Shown: piece by piece, positions 1 to 10,848 of the stretch
Layout: each line of letters opens with the position of its first letter
Position numbering within the stretch: the first letter of the stretch is position 1
NCBI GenBank assembly: GCA_900073065.1
Contig: FJOG01000012.1
Coordinates: 1,558,326 to 1,622,325 of the forward strand
Direction of reading: 5' to 3'
Source: Phialocephala subalpina
Taxonomy: Eukaryota; Ascomycota; Leotiomycetes; Helotiales; Mollisiaceae
DNA length: 64,000 nt
The notes under the pieces: model-generated
Seen by the model: only the letters and a program-made list of their open reading frames with translations
Database searches by the model: none
Told to the model about the DNA's origin: nothing
Position numbers and translations under genes: made by a program

Positions 1-523
1 TTGAAAGGTTCTCTTACTTGAGAAACTGTGCGACACGAGTATATTCTCCATGCTTTCCTTCATACCCTGCAGCAACAATTCTAAGGCCAGAACGTCAGCA
101 GAGAGTAGCTATTGACAGGGACAAAGAGTAAGTACCCTTGCCCTATCCCAAAATCCTGTAATTCTCGCCAACCTACTCCAACGACAAGCTCACTCGTCCT
201 CCGCCCGAATGCATCTCGACCAGATCCTTTCAGATACGGGGCGTTTCTCTCGGCATCAGTGACCCAGTCAAGTATCTGCTTCGACAGCACTTTTTCGCCA
301 AAGCTTGACAAGTCCAGAGTTATAACATCGCTAACCCCTTTGGGTAAGAAGACTAAATGTCAACGTCAACAAGCGTCACGTGTGTGCGGGATTTGTGAAC
401 GGGATTCTTACGCTTCAGTGTCCTCTGGAAGCTCACATCATCGTGGAATTGGTTCTCAAGAACAGGAATAGCTTGGAAGAAACCATCGTCGGCGCTTGAT
501 GCTTTACGCGTCGTGGATGCCAT
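1..523 (-). CDS. Acyl-CoA dehydrogenase (AidB-like), 5' part only
   Basis: This is the N-terminal part of a flavoprotein acyl-CoA dehydrogenase. The gene runs off the left edge. I place the start at ATG 523 and read exons 523-412, 352-136 and 80-18, joined by introns with GTAAGA/TTTAG, GTACTT/CCTTAG and GTAAGA ends. The joined protein starts MASTTRKASSADDGFFQAIP, continues through WVTDAERNAPYLKGSGRDAF and reaches AAGYEGKHGEYTRVAQFLK. The motifs NAPYLKGSGRDAFGRR and the VAQFL region are typical of fungal AidB-like acyl-CoA dehydrogenases; this is family knowledge, not a search result. The FAD-binding and catalytic domains lie outside the window, so substrate and organelle cannot be judged. The catalytic base cannot be checked. 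The family call is fairly safe and the substrate is unknown. Confidence 0.8.
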
Positions 524-1001
524 GCCGAAGGCTTTCGTGTGCTTCAGGGTGCTGAATCTGCAATTTGGCTTGAAAATGAGAGTCTGAAGACTGAGACTCG
601 GAGCGAGACGCTCGTAGTATTCAGAAATTCATCTAGCCTGAGGCTAGTGTGTACACTTTATAAATTTTTGAAAGATGGAGGCTAATTTGAGGTGATTGTA
701 TGTTCTGTCATTGTGAATGGGAGCTGGTTGAGATGTCGGCCGACGTTTGAGCTGCCGCGAGCCGAGGTTATTTTGAGGGGATGCACGTGAGGACTCATCT
801 CGAATTTGCTGCATTCATATTTGAAAAAGCTACTGCCAAAGAATTATAAATCTTTCCGAATCACTTTGAAAAATGTGACATTCTTACTGATTCGGTGGAT
901 TTATTTGGAAGTCGGTATGAGTGATTACGTGCAAAGCTGTACCTCTACATTAAAGTTAGGTTGTCTACTCGCGGGAACAAGGTATGATATGTATATTGTA
1001 T

Positions 1002-1680
1002 CTAAATCAGCGATTGAGCTCTCTCTTCCAGAAGCTTCTCATCTTCCGGTAAAGACACATCACATCCATTCAACAAAATACAAGTATAAGCATACAACCC
1101 CACATAATGAACCAATGCCAACGCACCCTGCTCCCCAAACTCCTTCACCACCTCATCCCACCTCTCCTTTGCCAACGGACCCGGCTTCCCCACAAGCTCC
1201 ATTGTAGCATCAAACGCTACACTCTCTCCTTTCCCCAAATCCTTCGGCTTTTCTCCGGATTTGATCATCTTGATCTGTTCCTTCGTCAAGTCGGTCGTTT
1301 TCAACGCAACGCGTTCATGAGCATAGGTCTCATAGACTCCTTTGTAATGAGCACCTGTGGCAAGGATCACAACTTCTCTTGCTGTGCCTGGAAGGCCGGG
1401 GATTTGGGATACGGCGCCTACGAAGTCGAAGAAGGGCTTCCCGAGGGCGGGGGTGTAAAGGAAAGGTGCGAATGGACCAATCAAGGAGCCGTCGTCTTTC
1501 TTATATGTGAATCTATGAATTGGAAGTTAGCATGCTTGATGAGAAGAATCGTTGACTTCTGTTTGAAACTCACGCGTCTCCGAAGAATTCATCTGCTTTT
1601 TGTGACATGTAGTCATAGGCATCTTTCTGCTCTGCTGTGAGATCTGAAGGTTTGATTGGTGGAATACGTTCAGGAGACAT
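1002..1680 (-). CDS. Carboxymuconolactone decarboxylase-like (AhpD fold) protein
   Basis: The model has two exons, 1680-1574 and 1512-1002, giving 205 residues. The intron has a GTGAGT donor and a CATAG acceptor. The protein starts MSPERIPPIKPSDLTAEQKD, and the middle holds a segment REVVILATGAHYKGVYETYAHE. That segment resembles the helical core of carboxymuconolactone decarboxylase/AhpD-like proteins, which normally carry a redox CxxC or a catalytic His near this point. No CxxC is visible here, but the H of YAHE is kept. Fungal members are cytosolic proteins of mostly unknown role, and activity as a decarboxylase or peroxidase partner is not shown by the sequence. It lies about 480 bp from the acyl-CoA dehydrogenase on the same strand. 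The gap between them holds no gene that I can see. Confidence 0.75.
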
Positions 1681-3382
1681 TGTGAAATTGTGAGTGTGAA
1701 ATCCGAATAAGACTGCTCTTGTCTATGACCGCCAAGTCTTCAGAAGTAGCAGTAGACTTGCCTCTTCAAGGCTGAACATCTTATATGGACCTCGAACCTC
1801 AAGCAATGATGTCAGTCTCAAAGACTTTCGAGATCCATACTATAGTAGCGTGAGCGTCATAGAGGACATTAACAAAAAGATGGAAAGTCGTGTATCCCAA
1901 AGTTCCCAAAAGTGTCGGTGTTAACGATAATTCTGAACGTAGGGTCTTGCAAAGCTTCCAACCAAAGATGAACCGGGGTCAAAAGTCGGCGTCACGTGCC
2001 AGTTCGGGAAGCAGCGACCTGCTGGAAAGTGTCTTGAGAAGATAGGTCAGGACTCTGCTAGAATTAGAATTCCATCTATTTGGAGTCATTGCCGGGGCTT
2101 AGAATCATTCTCTTGGTTTTCTCAACAGAATTGACTTACCACGTGATGTTTGGATTCGGCCCGGGAACTGAACTGAAACCTTTTGAAACAGCAACATCTT
2201 CTCTTCCTCTCCTTTCCTCATTTCTCTCCATCTCATGAATCCCATCAACAGCAACTCAGAGAGTCAGGAGTCCTTTGCCAAGCCAACAAAATCTGAAGGT
2301 TCATGCAGCCTTTTCTATTCATGAGTTCAGCACTCGAAGAGGTCACCAAATCGTTCGGATCGTGGCTTGGACAAAAACTGCGCCGCGCCCGAACAGATGT
2401 CACCATGCCGTGCCGAAAGGATCAAACACCCCTTTGTCCGATCACGATCGAAATTGGAAGGAGTTAGTTTTGGAGTTTGATCTCCTGCGAGTGCTTTTCA
2501 GCTTCGGACCGGTGGCAGAATGGCTCAATTGTTCAGATTCTGTTCAGTGTTCTGTCGCATTGTTTGATTGTTCTCGTGGATTTTTGCTGTTGTGAGGTTG
2601 TGCGAGTCATGGGAGTGGTAACGCGAATTACTGCGAATAGAATGCAAAGTGGTTAAGCTTCCTTGAGATGATCGTCTCTTAATTCCTCAAGCTCTCGACT
2701 AATTCATCTAGCGATGATCTGCGAGTCTGCGACGAACCTCTGAGAGTGGAGCTGTAAGGCTGACTCGAGTGCAACAGTCGGAGTTTCTCGAGCCGAAGAA
2801 TTGTCGCCAGATTTTGACATAAGCTTATGTACTTGACCTTCCTTGGCGGGAGATTCACGGCGACGCAGAAAGAGGCAGGAGATGTCTCCTTAAGAGCACC
2901 TTTCAGCAGTTACATGGAAATAATTGACCTGTATCTCGACCGGGTCTGGGGTAAGGCTACTCACCGGCACTCAAGGGTCGCAAGGCGTCCCGACAACATT
3001 CGTCTCATGTTTGGTGACCTGCATTTCACCAATTAAATCGGCTCCTTCCGAATTGCAAACCGCTTTCAACGTTCCAAAATTAGTGGGGAAGGCGCAATTG
3101 ATATCGCATTAAGCTCGAACTCCGCTTCCTCAACCTTATAACCTTAAACTTGCGGGTCACTAACCGTCTCAGCCTCCTGATCTCCTCCACGATCACATCC
3201 TTCCTCACGAAAAGTCCCCTGTGCAGATGAGCTTCGAGATCCTTTGAGTTTGGGCTACCGGTCCCGCCGATGCAGGGAGTTGAATCTCTTCAAGCTATCA
3301 TGACTTTGAGTTTGTACATAATGGCTGGCATTGCCGAGACAATCTTCAATCTCTCAAAACCAGATCTCAATCCTTGTTCAAC
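1681..3382. other. Intergenic, 1.7 kb, no supported gene
   Basis: Short open frames occur, but none has convincing composition or recognisable domains. The ATG at 2235 opens only a 29-codon frame. An overlapping frame near 2320-2465 encodes about 45 Lys/Arg-rich residues that I do not recognise. The right part should hold the promoter of the GPI-protein gene. Confidence 0.5.
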
Positions 3383-5240
3383 ATGCAATTTACAATGTCG
3401 TGGCTCGCTATCCCTGTGGAGATTCTCCTTCTCATCAACTCTGTTGCAGCATCAACGCCTCTGGTAGTTCGCGATGTAGATTTTCCCAAGATGCCACGGA
3501 TGAGCGGTCTTGAAGGCACAGCTTACCATTCAATATCCAAGCGAAATGAATCCACCACCTTGGGAACCGCCTCTCTCGCAACTTCGTTTTCAAACGATGT
3601 CTTGTTCTCTTTGTAAGTACTTCGAGCAGTTCGCAGAATACTGCTAATCCCTTTCATAGTGCTCTCGATGGTGGTGTCAGCATTCCAGGAAACCCGAATT
3701 TGACAGCGACATGCCTCTCATGCTTTACGACGGGTACAGCATCGCTTCTCAGCACGGGATTCACACAAGACGAGGCATTGTTGGCAGACATTCCTGCTGC
3801 GACTGCGGAACTGATCAAGGATCCTTTGGGGTTCATCGAGGAGGTGCTTGATGTCCAGTTCGAGATTGATTTGCAAGGTCTGTCAGGACACTTCGAGGTT
3901 GATGTTCAATTTGCAGCTGCCGGAACATTTTCCATTCCGTTGCTACCACCCATCCAACCGCTCGGCGCAAAGGTTAGTTGCACACAGAATGAGAGATCTG
4001 CTCAGGCAGCTTTTCGTGGACCATCGTACTGATTGAAAAAATAGCTTGGAGGGAACGAGATTGGATTCATTTTCTCGATCGACCTGGTCTTCAGCGTGAC
4101 AGGTGAAATTGATGCAACAGGTGGATTTGACATCGCTTGGCCGAACACCACTTCAATCATCATCGATCCTCTGAAGGGAGACATTCTCTCATTAGATGTG
4201 TAAGTCCACGAGCTTCCTCAGGCACCCAAATCATCTGACAATCTTCCAGTTCAGGCATTCAAGTCAACCCACTACCCTTCCAATTCCACACTGGCTCAGC
4301 ATGTGTCCAAGTCGCTCTCCGCTTCGGCCTCAAAGCCGGTCTCGGTATCAGTCTACTCGGCTCTGGCGCCAACATCGAAGCAGGCGTGTCCGTGGACGCT
4401 CCTGCATACCAAGCTTGCGCGACTTTCAACTCTTCTGCTCCATGCAACCTTGGCCTTACACAGAAGGTCTTTGGCGATGCGGGGGCTTTCGCTGATATCG
4501 CTGTTAAGATCGATTTCGTGAATTTCAAGAAGGGACCGAATGCTGTCACTACATTCTTCTCTGCCGATCTGCCCTCGACGTGTTTGGTGAGCTCAACGAC
4601 ACTTGCGATTGCAAGTACAGCTTCGAACGCGACCATTACCAGTGCGCCGAGCTATAATAATGCAACGACAACTGTCAAGCATACCACTACGGCGACCACA
4701 ACCAAATCCACTTCTCTGCCAGCGAATGGTACCATTTGCTCAATTGTTGGCTGCGAGTCCAACGTACTCTGGTGTCCCTCAAGCCTGCAGACAACAATCA
4801 CGATGACCAAGCCAATTGCCACCACAACAGCCGCCGCATCGAAAGTTACAATCACAAACGCGGTGACCATCACTGTTTTCTCATCTCCAATTGTATCAGC
4901 AATACAAGCAACAACAGCAAATGCCACAATTTCTTCAACCATCGTCCAAACATCTGGAGGAAACTTCGCTCAAGAGTCAAAGAACGCGACAACGATCAGT
5001 TCTGCGAAGATAACTTCTTTTGCAACCACGGCCTCGAGCTCGAGCGCCTCGACTGGCATTGCGGGCGTGATTGCGAGTGTAGGTGGATATGGTGCGGCTT
5101 CGACTTCGGCGGCGAGTAATGGATCGAGTAATGGGACTGCGATACAAGTTACGAGTGCTGCTCCTCGCCCTTCGAGGACGGGACTCGATGCGTTTGCCGC
5201 GCTGTCTGTCGGTGTCCTTGGCCTGCTTTTGCTTTTGTGA
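3383..5240 (+). CDS. Secreted GPI-anchored Ser/Thr-rich surface protein
   Basis: Four exons (3383-3612, 3660-3972, 4045-4199, 4250-5240) give 562 residues. I chose ATG 3383 because the in-frame codon upstream is TTG and a signal peptide starts here. Residues 1-25 or so, with core LAIPVEILLLINSVAA, form the signal sequence. A folded ectodomain of about 300 residues with paired Cys follows. It includes a short dibasic site (SKR) about 60 residues in and several Asn-linked glycosylation sequons. Residues from about 340 on are rich in Ser, Thr and Ala, as in O-glycosylated stalks. The C-terminus ends in a small-residue region followed by a hydrophobic tail (FAALSVGVLGLLLLL) directly before the stop, which fits a GPI-attachment signal. 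I do not recognise the ectodomain family. A wall protein or adhesin is an inference. Confidence 0.75.
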
Positions 5241-5492
5241 TGATCCAGAGGGCAAGCCACACTGGATTGAAGGTTTGTTTTGAAGAGCATGATTCTTGTT
5301 TATGTTTTGCAATCTGTATATATGATACCCTACTAGAATGTTTGATTTTGTTTACAATGTTCCCTCTCTCGAGAAGTACAGCTTCAGTCATCAAAGTTGA
5401 AGTCTTAATGTCCGCTAACCCAAAATTCGCAGCCATTCAATCCCCAATGGCTGTTAACTTCAAGAGTATTCGACTGTTCTCCTGTTATTTAG

Positions 5493-7379
5493 CTACTTAT
5501 AATACGGCCTCGGAATATTGTCATAATACGGCACAACAATCATATTCGGATCATCCGTCGGACTCACCATCGCCACCGTCCCCGCATGTGTCGGCTTGTC
5601 CGACACAATGAGATTGATACACGCCGGCCCCTCAACCTCACTCAACCTCTTCACCGTCCTCTCAATGTCCTCTAACTTCTCAATTATCGCGTCGGCCTGC
5701 CCAAACCCCGCCGCAACAACATCATACCTCGTCTCCGGACTCAAAGAACTCACGGGTCGGGCAGGATTCTTATCCCCATAAACAAGTTCCTGCCCATGAA
5801 TACTCATCCCCCAAACATAATTATTAACCACCACAGTCAAGATATTCAATTTGTGCCTAGCATACGTATCCAACTCACTCAAATGAAATCCCGCACTTCC
5901 ATCCCCTTGAATGTTCACAATCTGCGTCCCAGGCGAAGCGATAGCAGCGCCCAGGGAATACCCGAATCCGTTACCGAGCATACCGAGATAGCCAGCTGCG
6001 AAGAAAGATGCTGAGGGTCGAGCAACTTCAGTAAGTTCCGAGGCCCAGGAACCAGATTCCCCGCCGTCGAAAGAGAGGATGCTGCCTGGCTCGAGGGCGG
6101 AGAATACAGCTTTCAGGGCATGATATGGGTGCATTATTCCGTTGATGGTTTTCTCGTCTTTCTCGGATGATCGAGGAGTGTTTTTCAGGCTTGTTGCTAG
6201 AGAGACCCAGTCTTGAGGCACGCGGAATGGGAATAGATGTACGGAAGCGTTGAGGGCTTTTAGAGCCTCGGTCGTGTCTGAGACGATGCCGACGTCGACG
6301 TGGGATGTTCGACCGATTTCTGAACCGTCGATGTCGATTTGGATTAGTTTGCAGTCTGTGTCGGGAATCACGACACCAGAGCGACCTCCTAAGAACATTC
6401 CTGTTCTCGCTCCTAACATGAATATCAAGTCCGGACGAGGTTTGCCCATGTATGGAAGTTTGGCGAGATTTGTTGCAGTTCCAGCCTGGAGTGGATGATC
6501 AATTGGTATGGAACCAAATCCTTTCATGCTCTGAAAGACAGGAGTTTGGGTTGCTTCTGCGAGTTGGATAAGTTGTTTGCTGGCTTCGGCTCCTCGACAA
6601 CCGGTGCTGATGATTATTACTGGTCTTTTGGCCGCTTTCCATAGTGCGATTGCTTCGTGGATGGCTTGGAGACTTGGAGCAGGTGGGTAGGCAAGAGGGG
6701 AACAGATGGAGCCCCAGGAGATACTATGTTGTCGGATGGGACTGAATAGTATCTCAATAGGGAAGTCGATCAAAACAGGACCTATGAATGTGAGTGACGG
6801 TCTCGGACATAGATGAGTTAGTACCTGCACTGACCTGGAGTGCCAGAACGAGCGGTTCTGTAAGCCTGAGAAACTAGTCTCGGAATCTCTTCTGGATGCG
6901 TAGCACGATGCGAGAACTTGGTAAGAGGCTTCGAGATTACTACTTGATCCAAGAACCCCTGGAGACAATTCGTCTCCGCATCCCGAAGCGGCGGCGAGCT
7001 CGTGATCACGAAGATTGGACTTCGGTCTGCGAGAGCTGTCGCTAGACCTGGAAGAGCGTTTGAAAACCTGCAAATAATCAGTATGACATAAAGAAATGTA
7101 TGCTGTATAAATATAGTACCCGCTATTGGCAGTCACGAAGCACACGCCCACCTTCCCGCTGACCTTGGCATACCCCTCCGCTGCTTGGACCGCGACAGTT
7201 TCGTGTCGAGTATCGACGAGCCGAATTCCACTGTGATCACATCCCATGAGAAAGGCGTCGAGATGGCCTCCATGGATACCGAAGGCCGTGTCAACACCTA
7301 GCTGCTTCAGCGACTGTGCGAGGAGGTCCCCGCCTGAGAGCTCGCGATGCTCGGGTTGGTGGAGCGCAAATCCAGGCAT
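5493..7379 (-). CDS. ThDP-dependent enzyme (acetolactate synthase/benzoylformate decarboxylase-like)
   Basis: Three exons (7379-7120, 7067-6835, 6781-5493) give 593 residues; the two introns are 52 and 53 nt. The N-terminal PYR domain has the conserved cofactor-activating Glu at residue 60 in DTRHETVAVQAAEGYAK. The central domain has a typical IFMLGARTG stretch. The C-terminal PP domain carries the ThDP/Mg motif GDGSAGF from residue 457, ending at NN 484-485. Enzymes of this superfamily cleave or join 2-keto or 2-hydroxyacyl substrates. The exact reaction (acetolactate synthesis, benzoylformate decarboxylation or oxalyl/2-hydroxyacyl-CoA cleavage) cannot be fixed by eye. No mitochondrial presequence is obvious, unlike housekeeping Ilv2, so a catabolic or secondary role is more likely. 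The neighbouring transcription factor on the same strand may control it. Confidence 0.85.
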   Translation of the reverse strand: MPGFALHQPEHRELSGGDLLAQSLKQLGVDTAFGIHGGHLDAFLMGCDHSGIRLVDTRHETVAVQAAEGYAKVSGKVGVCFVTANSGYYIYTAYISLCHTDYLQVFKRSSRSSDSSRRPKSNLRDHELAAASGCGDELSPGVLGSSSNLEASYQVLASCYASRRDSETSFSGLQNRSFWHSRSVQVLTHLCPRPSLTFIGPVLIDFPIEILFSPIRQHSISWGSICSPLAYPPAPSLQAIHEAIALWKAAKRPVIIISTGCRGAEASKQLIQLAEATQTPVFQSMKGFGSIPIDHPLQAGTATNLAKLPYMGKPRPDLIFMLGARTGMFLGGRSGVVIPDTDCKLIQIDIDGSEIGRTSHVDVGIVSDTTEALKALNASVHLFPFRVPQDWVSLATSLKNTPRSSEKDEKTINGIMHPYHALKAVFSALEPGSILSFDGGESGSWASELTEVARPSASFFAAGYLGMLGNGFGYSLGAAIASPGTQIVNIQGDGSAGFHLSELDTYARHKLNILTVVVNNYVWGMSIHGQELVYGDKNPARPVSSLSPETRYDVVAAGFGQADAIIEKLEDIERTVKRLSEVEGPACINLIVSDKPTHAGTVAMVSPTDDPNMIVVPYYDNIPRPYYK

Positions 7380-7932
7380 GCTGAGAGTCTCTAGGTCCTG
7401 TGTGATAATCAGAATTAGTTTGAAGGCATGAGATCTGTTTCCAATGATGGGGAAGATTTATTCAATCATCTAGAATGAGATGAAGTTGTAGGGTCGAGTC
7501 AATGAAGTTGAGTAAGCTGATGCGGGGTAGCGAAGAGGGGGTTGCTTAAGCGAGAGCCCCTGGAATCGCCAATAGCCAAGACGTCGGAAACTAGAACAAA
7601 CATTGATAAAGAATCAGTCAAGGCTCATCTCATTGATCAAACATTGCATTGCTTTGAGAGCAGAGCAGAGCATCTTTTCCCTCCGTCGAAGACTTCGCGG
7701 GGTTTTGACTTCAAAGCTTAATCATAGTGATACATACCCCGTATTTGGCTTGGCGTTACAGTAAGATCTTACCCCGTGTCTATAAGCAACTGGAAGGACA
7801 CTCATGAGAATATGAATGTCTTCTTCTTACGTTCTCAAACCGGCATTGACATTTCCAAGTTCAAATTTTCAACATTGGGTTCTCTCAAAAAAATCTAGAC
7901 AATCATCGATGACAGTTACCAAGAGTTTCAGA

Positions 7933-9679
7933 CTAATAAAGTCCACACAATGCCTTCAACTTCCACTCAACTCCTTGCTGAACCCATGGCAAGTCTTTCA
8001 GCTCTTCCTTGACCTCCACCCATGTTTCGAGCTTCATTTCTTTACACCTCTCTCTAATGGTCTTCCTGAACCACATATACTCTTTCCCTTTCGAGTGCAA
8101 TGCCCCAAAGAAGAGAACCCAAAGCAGCACTCGTGTCGAGTATCCCAAATCTTCCGGGATATCCATCAGTCTCTCCACCACGCCCTTGAGCTCATGAACA
8201 ATCTTGATGTCCTTCTCTGGCAGAATATACATCTCATCCGATGTGGCGACAATAGTATGGAGATAGATCAAAGAAGCAAACAGCCATGATCGATGCGTAT
8301 CTCTGTCCGTTTCTGTCCTCTTACTATCTATATCGAGGATTTTCAAGAAGCGCTCTATCTTGACCTTTGTTTCGTATCCAATACGTCGTCGGTCTCGGAG
8401 GCTTGTACTGGATGGTAATACTGAGATGTTGTACGCGACGTCTTTCAACCTATTGAAGATCGTCCGCATTGAGTAATCTGATATTTGGAGTTCAGAGGGG
8501 ACAACGGTGAGGATGCCGTCATTTAAGTCACTGCTGTTGGAGAGGTCGACTTTCCCATCTGTGAGAATATGTAGCTCGCACCTAACAGGATTGTCAGCTT
8601 GATGCCATGGCGAGAAAGTAATCACAATCTGTACAGTGGAAGAGACATCCTCAAAAACCAGCTAATCCGGCGGCCCTCTTTCTTTCGAACTTTGAGGACT
8701 TCATGCAGTCCATTTCGATGTATCGTTGCAGTCTCTGGAGTACCATACATATCCTGCATATTATCGGCGCTGAGGCTTCGATGTTTCGGGCAGAAACTCA
8801 CCTCGTACAAGATTAGATACAACAAAGCAACGATCGTCTGATCACTACATCTCTGAATCGGATCATCCAATGCTCTCCCAACAAGCTGCATACTTCGAGT
8901 CCGATGACACGTCACAAAGCTATCGTCGACTATTGAGCTGTTTCGTGCGAGAAGGAACGCGCCTGTATGGTATAGAATTCCATGTTGCAGAATAGGGTTG
9001 GTCAAGTTGACAATGAAATTCACTCGGTGTCCTAAGGGAGTTGTGTAAGTTTGCCGGAAACGTTCGTTAACTAGAAGACAGATTAGCGTTGGAAGACTCT
9101 GCCAATTGACTCCGTGCGCTTACAGTGTGATACCAAGAGAGGAACTCGAGGGTCATCTGGTAGATTGTAGACGTTGAAGGGGTCTTCACGCCAGGTACCC
9201 CTCACCAAAGAGTCAACTCCTTCGAACCCTTCCCTCTTGATAGGGCACTGTTTCTGAGAAGCCCTTGAAGAGCGAATGTCTGCAGCTCTCTTGATAGATG
9301 TATTCGAATGCCGGCATTGGACGCATGAAACTTTCACATTGCTATGTGGGCAAGCGTTGCCTGTCTCCTTGGAAGGGGCGATGAGAAGAGTTCGTTTCGG
9401 AGCGCCAAATCTGACTCCAGCTTTTCGTTGCTTGGCATGATAGTCGAGTTTTGCTCGGGATCGTATGACAGATAGAATCTGCTTTTGGTGATTTGGGTTG
9501 CGATACGTAAGCTCGTCCACGAACTGGAATGTGGACGCATCAAAGGTGTGGCTGACAGTCGTGGAAGTACCGCATGGGCTTGGAATCTTTCCGTTGCTGC
9601 TTGCCTCATATATTAGATCTCGATCTGTATCGTATGATGTGATGACCATTGTCTGATGTTTGCTGGAAATCGGCAACAT
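7933..9679 (-). CDS. Fungal-specific transcription factor-like protein without Zn cluster
   Basis: Three exons (9679-9124, 9070-8635, 8581-7933) give 546 residues; both introns are of ordinary size, with branch-like GCTAAT and GCTGAC. The N-terminal part has FQFVDELTYRNPNHQKQI followed by a basic stretch RSRAKLDYHAKQRK. That arrangement is characteristic of a large group of fungal regulators that lack a Zn2Cys6 cluster and have a DUF3468/Fungal_trans_2-type C-terminal region. A Cys/His cluster (CPHSNVKVSCVQCRH) sits in between; it is not a C6 motif. The C-terminal 350 residues are helical, with the expected hydrophobic pattern. The in-frame codon upstream of the chosen ATG is GTG; ATG 9649 is an alternative start. 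It may regulate the downstream ThDP enzyme, an inference from adjacency only. Confidence 0.65.
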
Positions 9680-10848
9680 CGTGGGGGATCTTCTAGCAAC
9701 CAGCACAATCCGAACCACCGCCGCACTTGATGCACTCCGGTGCTTAGTGGACTATTGTGAAGCAGCCAAGAGAGCACTGATTAGACGAGTCTAGGAAACG
9801 TGACGGATCCCCTATGCTCATTATGTAGACACTTGACAAAGAAAGTTCTCAGCAACATCGTCACTGATTTGGATGACTCGGAACTCATCAGAAGGTGGCA
9901 ATGCTAGATATGTTGGAAATAAAATGGAGACTTCCGTATTCCCTTCGAACTGAATCCATCGCGCAATCTTTGAAATGCTAATACGAGAGGAACTGATACA
10001 GCTTTCAGATAAGCCCACTGCTGACGATAGGCGGAGAAACTCCTACTTTCGAGCGGTAGAAGGAACCCTAGTTAGCTTTCCAGAACAAGGATCATATTGA
10101 GTTGAGGGGCCATTCTGTGGCGTCTGAGGCTCCGAGGACTACGCTCGCCAAATTGAGAAGGGAGGAAGAAGTAGTAGATGGAGATTATTCGGGTGTTTCG
10201 CCGTGTTCAGCGAGGTGTCTTTGCCAAGCCAAAACTGTGCTCACCGCTTTCACCTTCTTTGCATCAAAAGAATAGAGACTTTGCTACTTTGGGATGTCGT
10301 AACAGCCAATCACGAAGAGAATGATAGCCAGGATGCGAGTGGAGACTGCGCTTAGTCACATTCTCCCCAATGACTCCACACTGATACGAAGAAAACGTAA
10401 GCAACAGTGCATAATGAAATGATGTATCTTTCCAGGTTCTGACTGCAGCGCTTGAGTCCGAGAACGAGAGAATGCCGTAAAGCTAACGGAAGAAACGTTC
10501 GACTATGATGAGTTGGAAAGGGGCTCGGTTAACTCGGTTCTAGCCCCTTATTTCCCCACCACTGCGTCATACCAACTTTGGAAGTGAAGGCAAAAGAGTA
10601 GACAGCCGCTGAGCAAAAGCAACAATCTCAATGCCATTCGAAGCATATCTACAATCTTGCACCATTTTCGACTTTTTCATATTTACATCCATTCGACAGC
10701 AAGCCGCTGACCCCTCATCAGTAAAATGAATGCCATAAAATCAGGAAATCATAAACGAGAGTATGAAAAGAACATCAACCTCCAGCCATACGGCTTCCGT
10801 CCAAACGCTCCTCATATGTACAACCGATATGTGGTGTATCGAACACTA
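9680..10848. other. Intergenic, 1.2 kb, no supported gene
   Basis: I see no open frame with domain signal here. The region separates the start of the transcription-factor gene from the 3' end of the GH7 gene, and should hold the promoter of the former and the terminator of the latter. Confidence 0.5.

Noticed and set aside
4652..5290. Minus-strand frames of 95-110 codons
   Set aside because: Shadows of the Ser/Thr-rich stalk of the GPI protein.
7816..8289. 157-codon plus-strand frame
   Set aside because: Antisense to the last exon of the transcription-factor gene.
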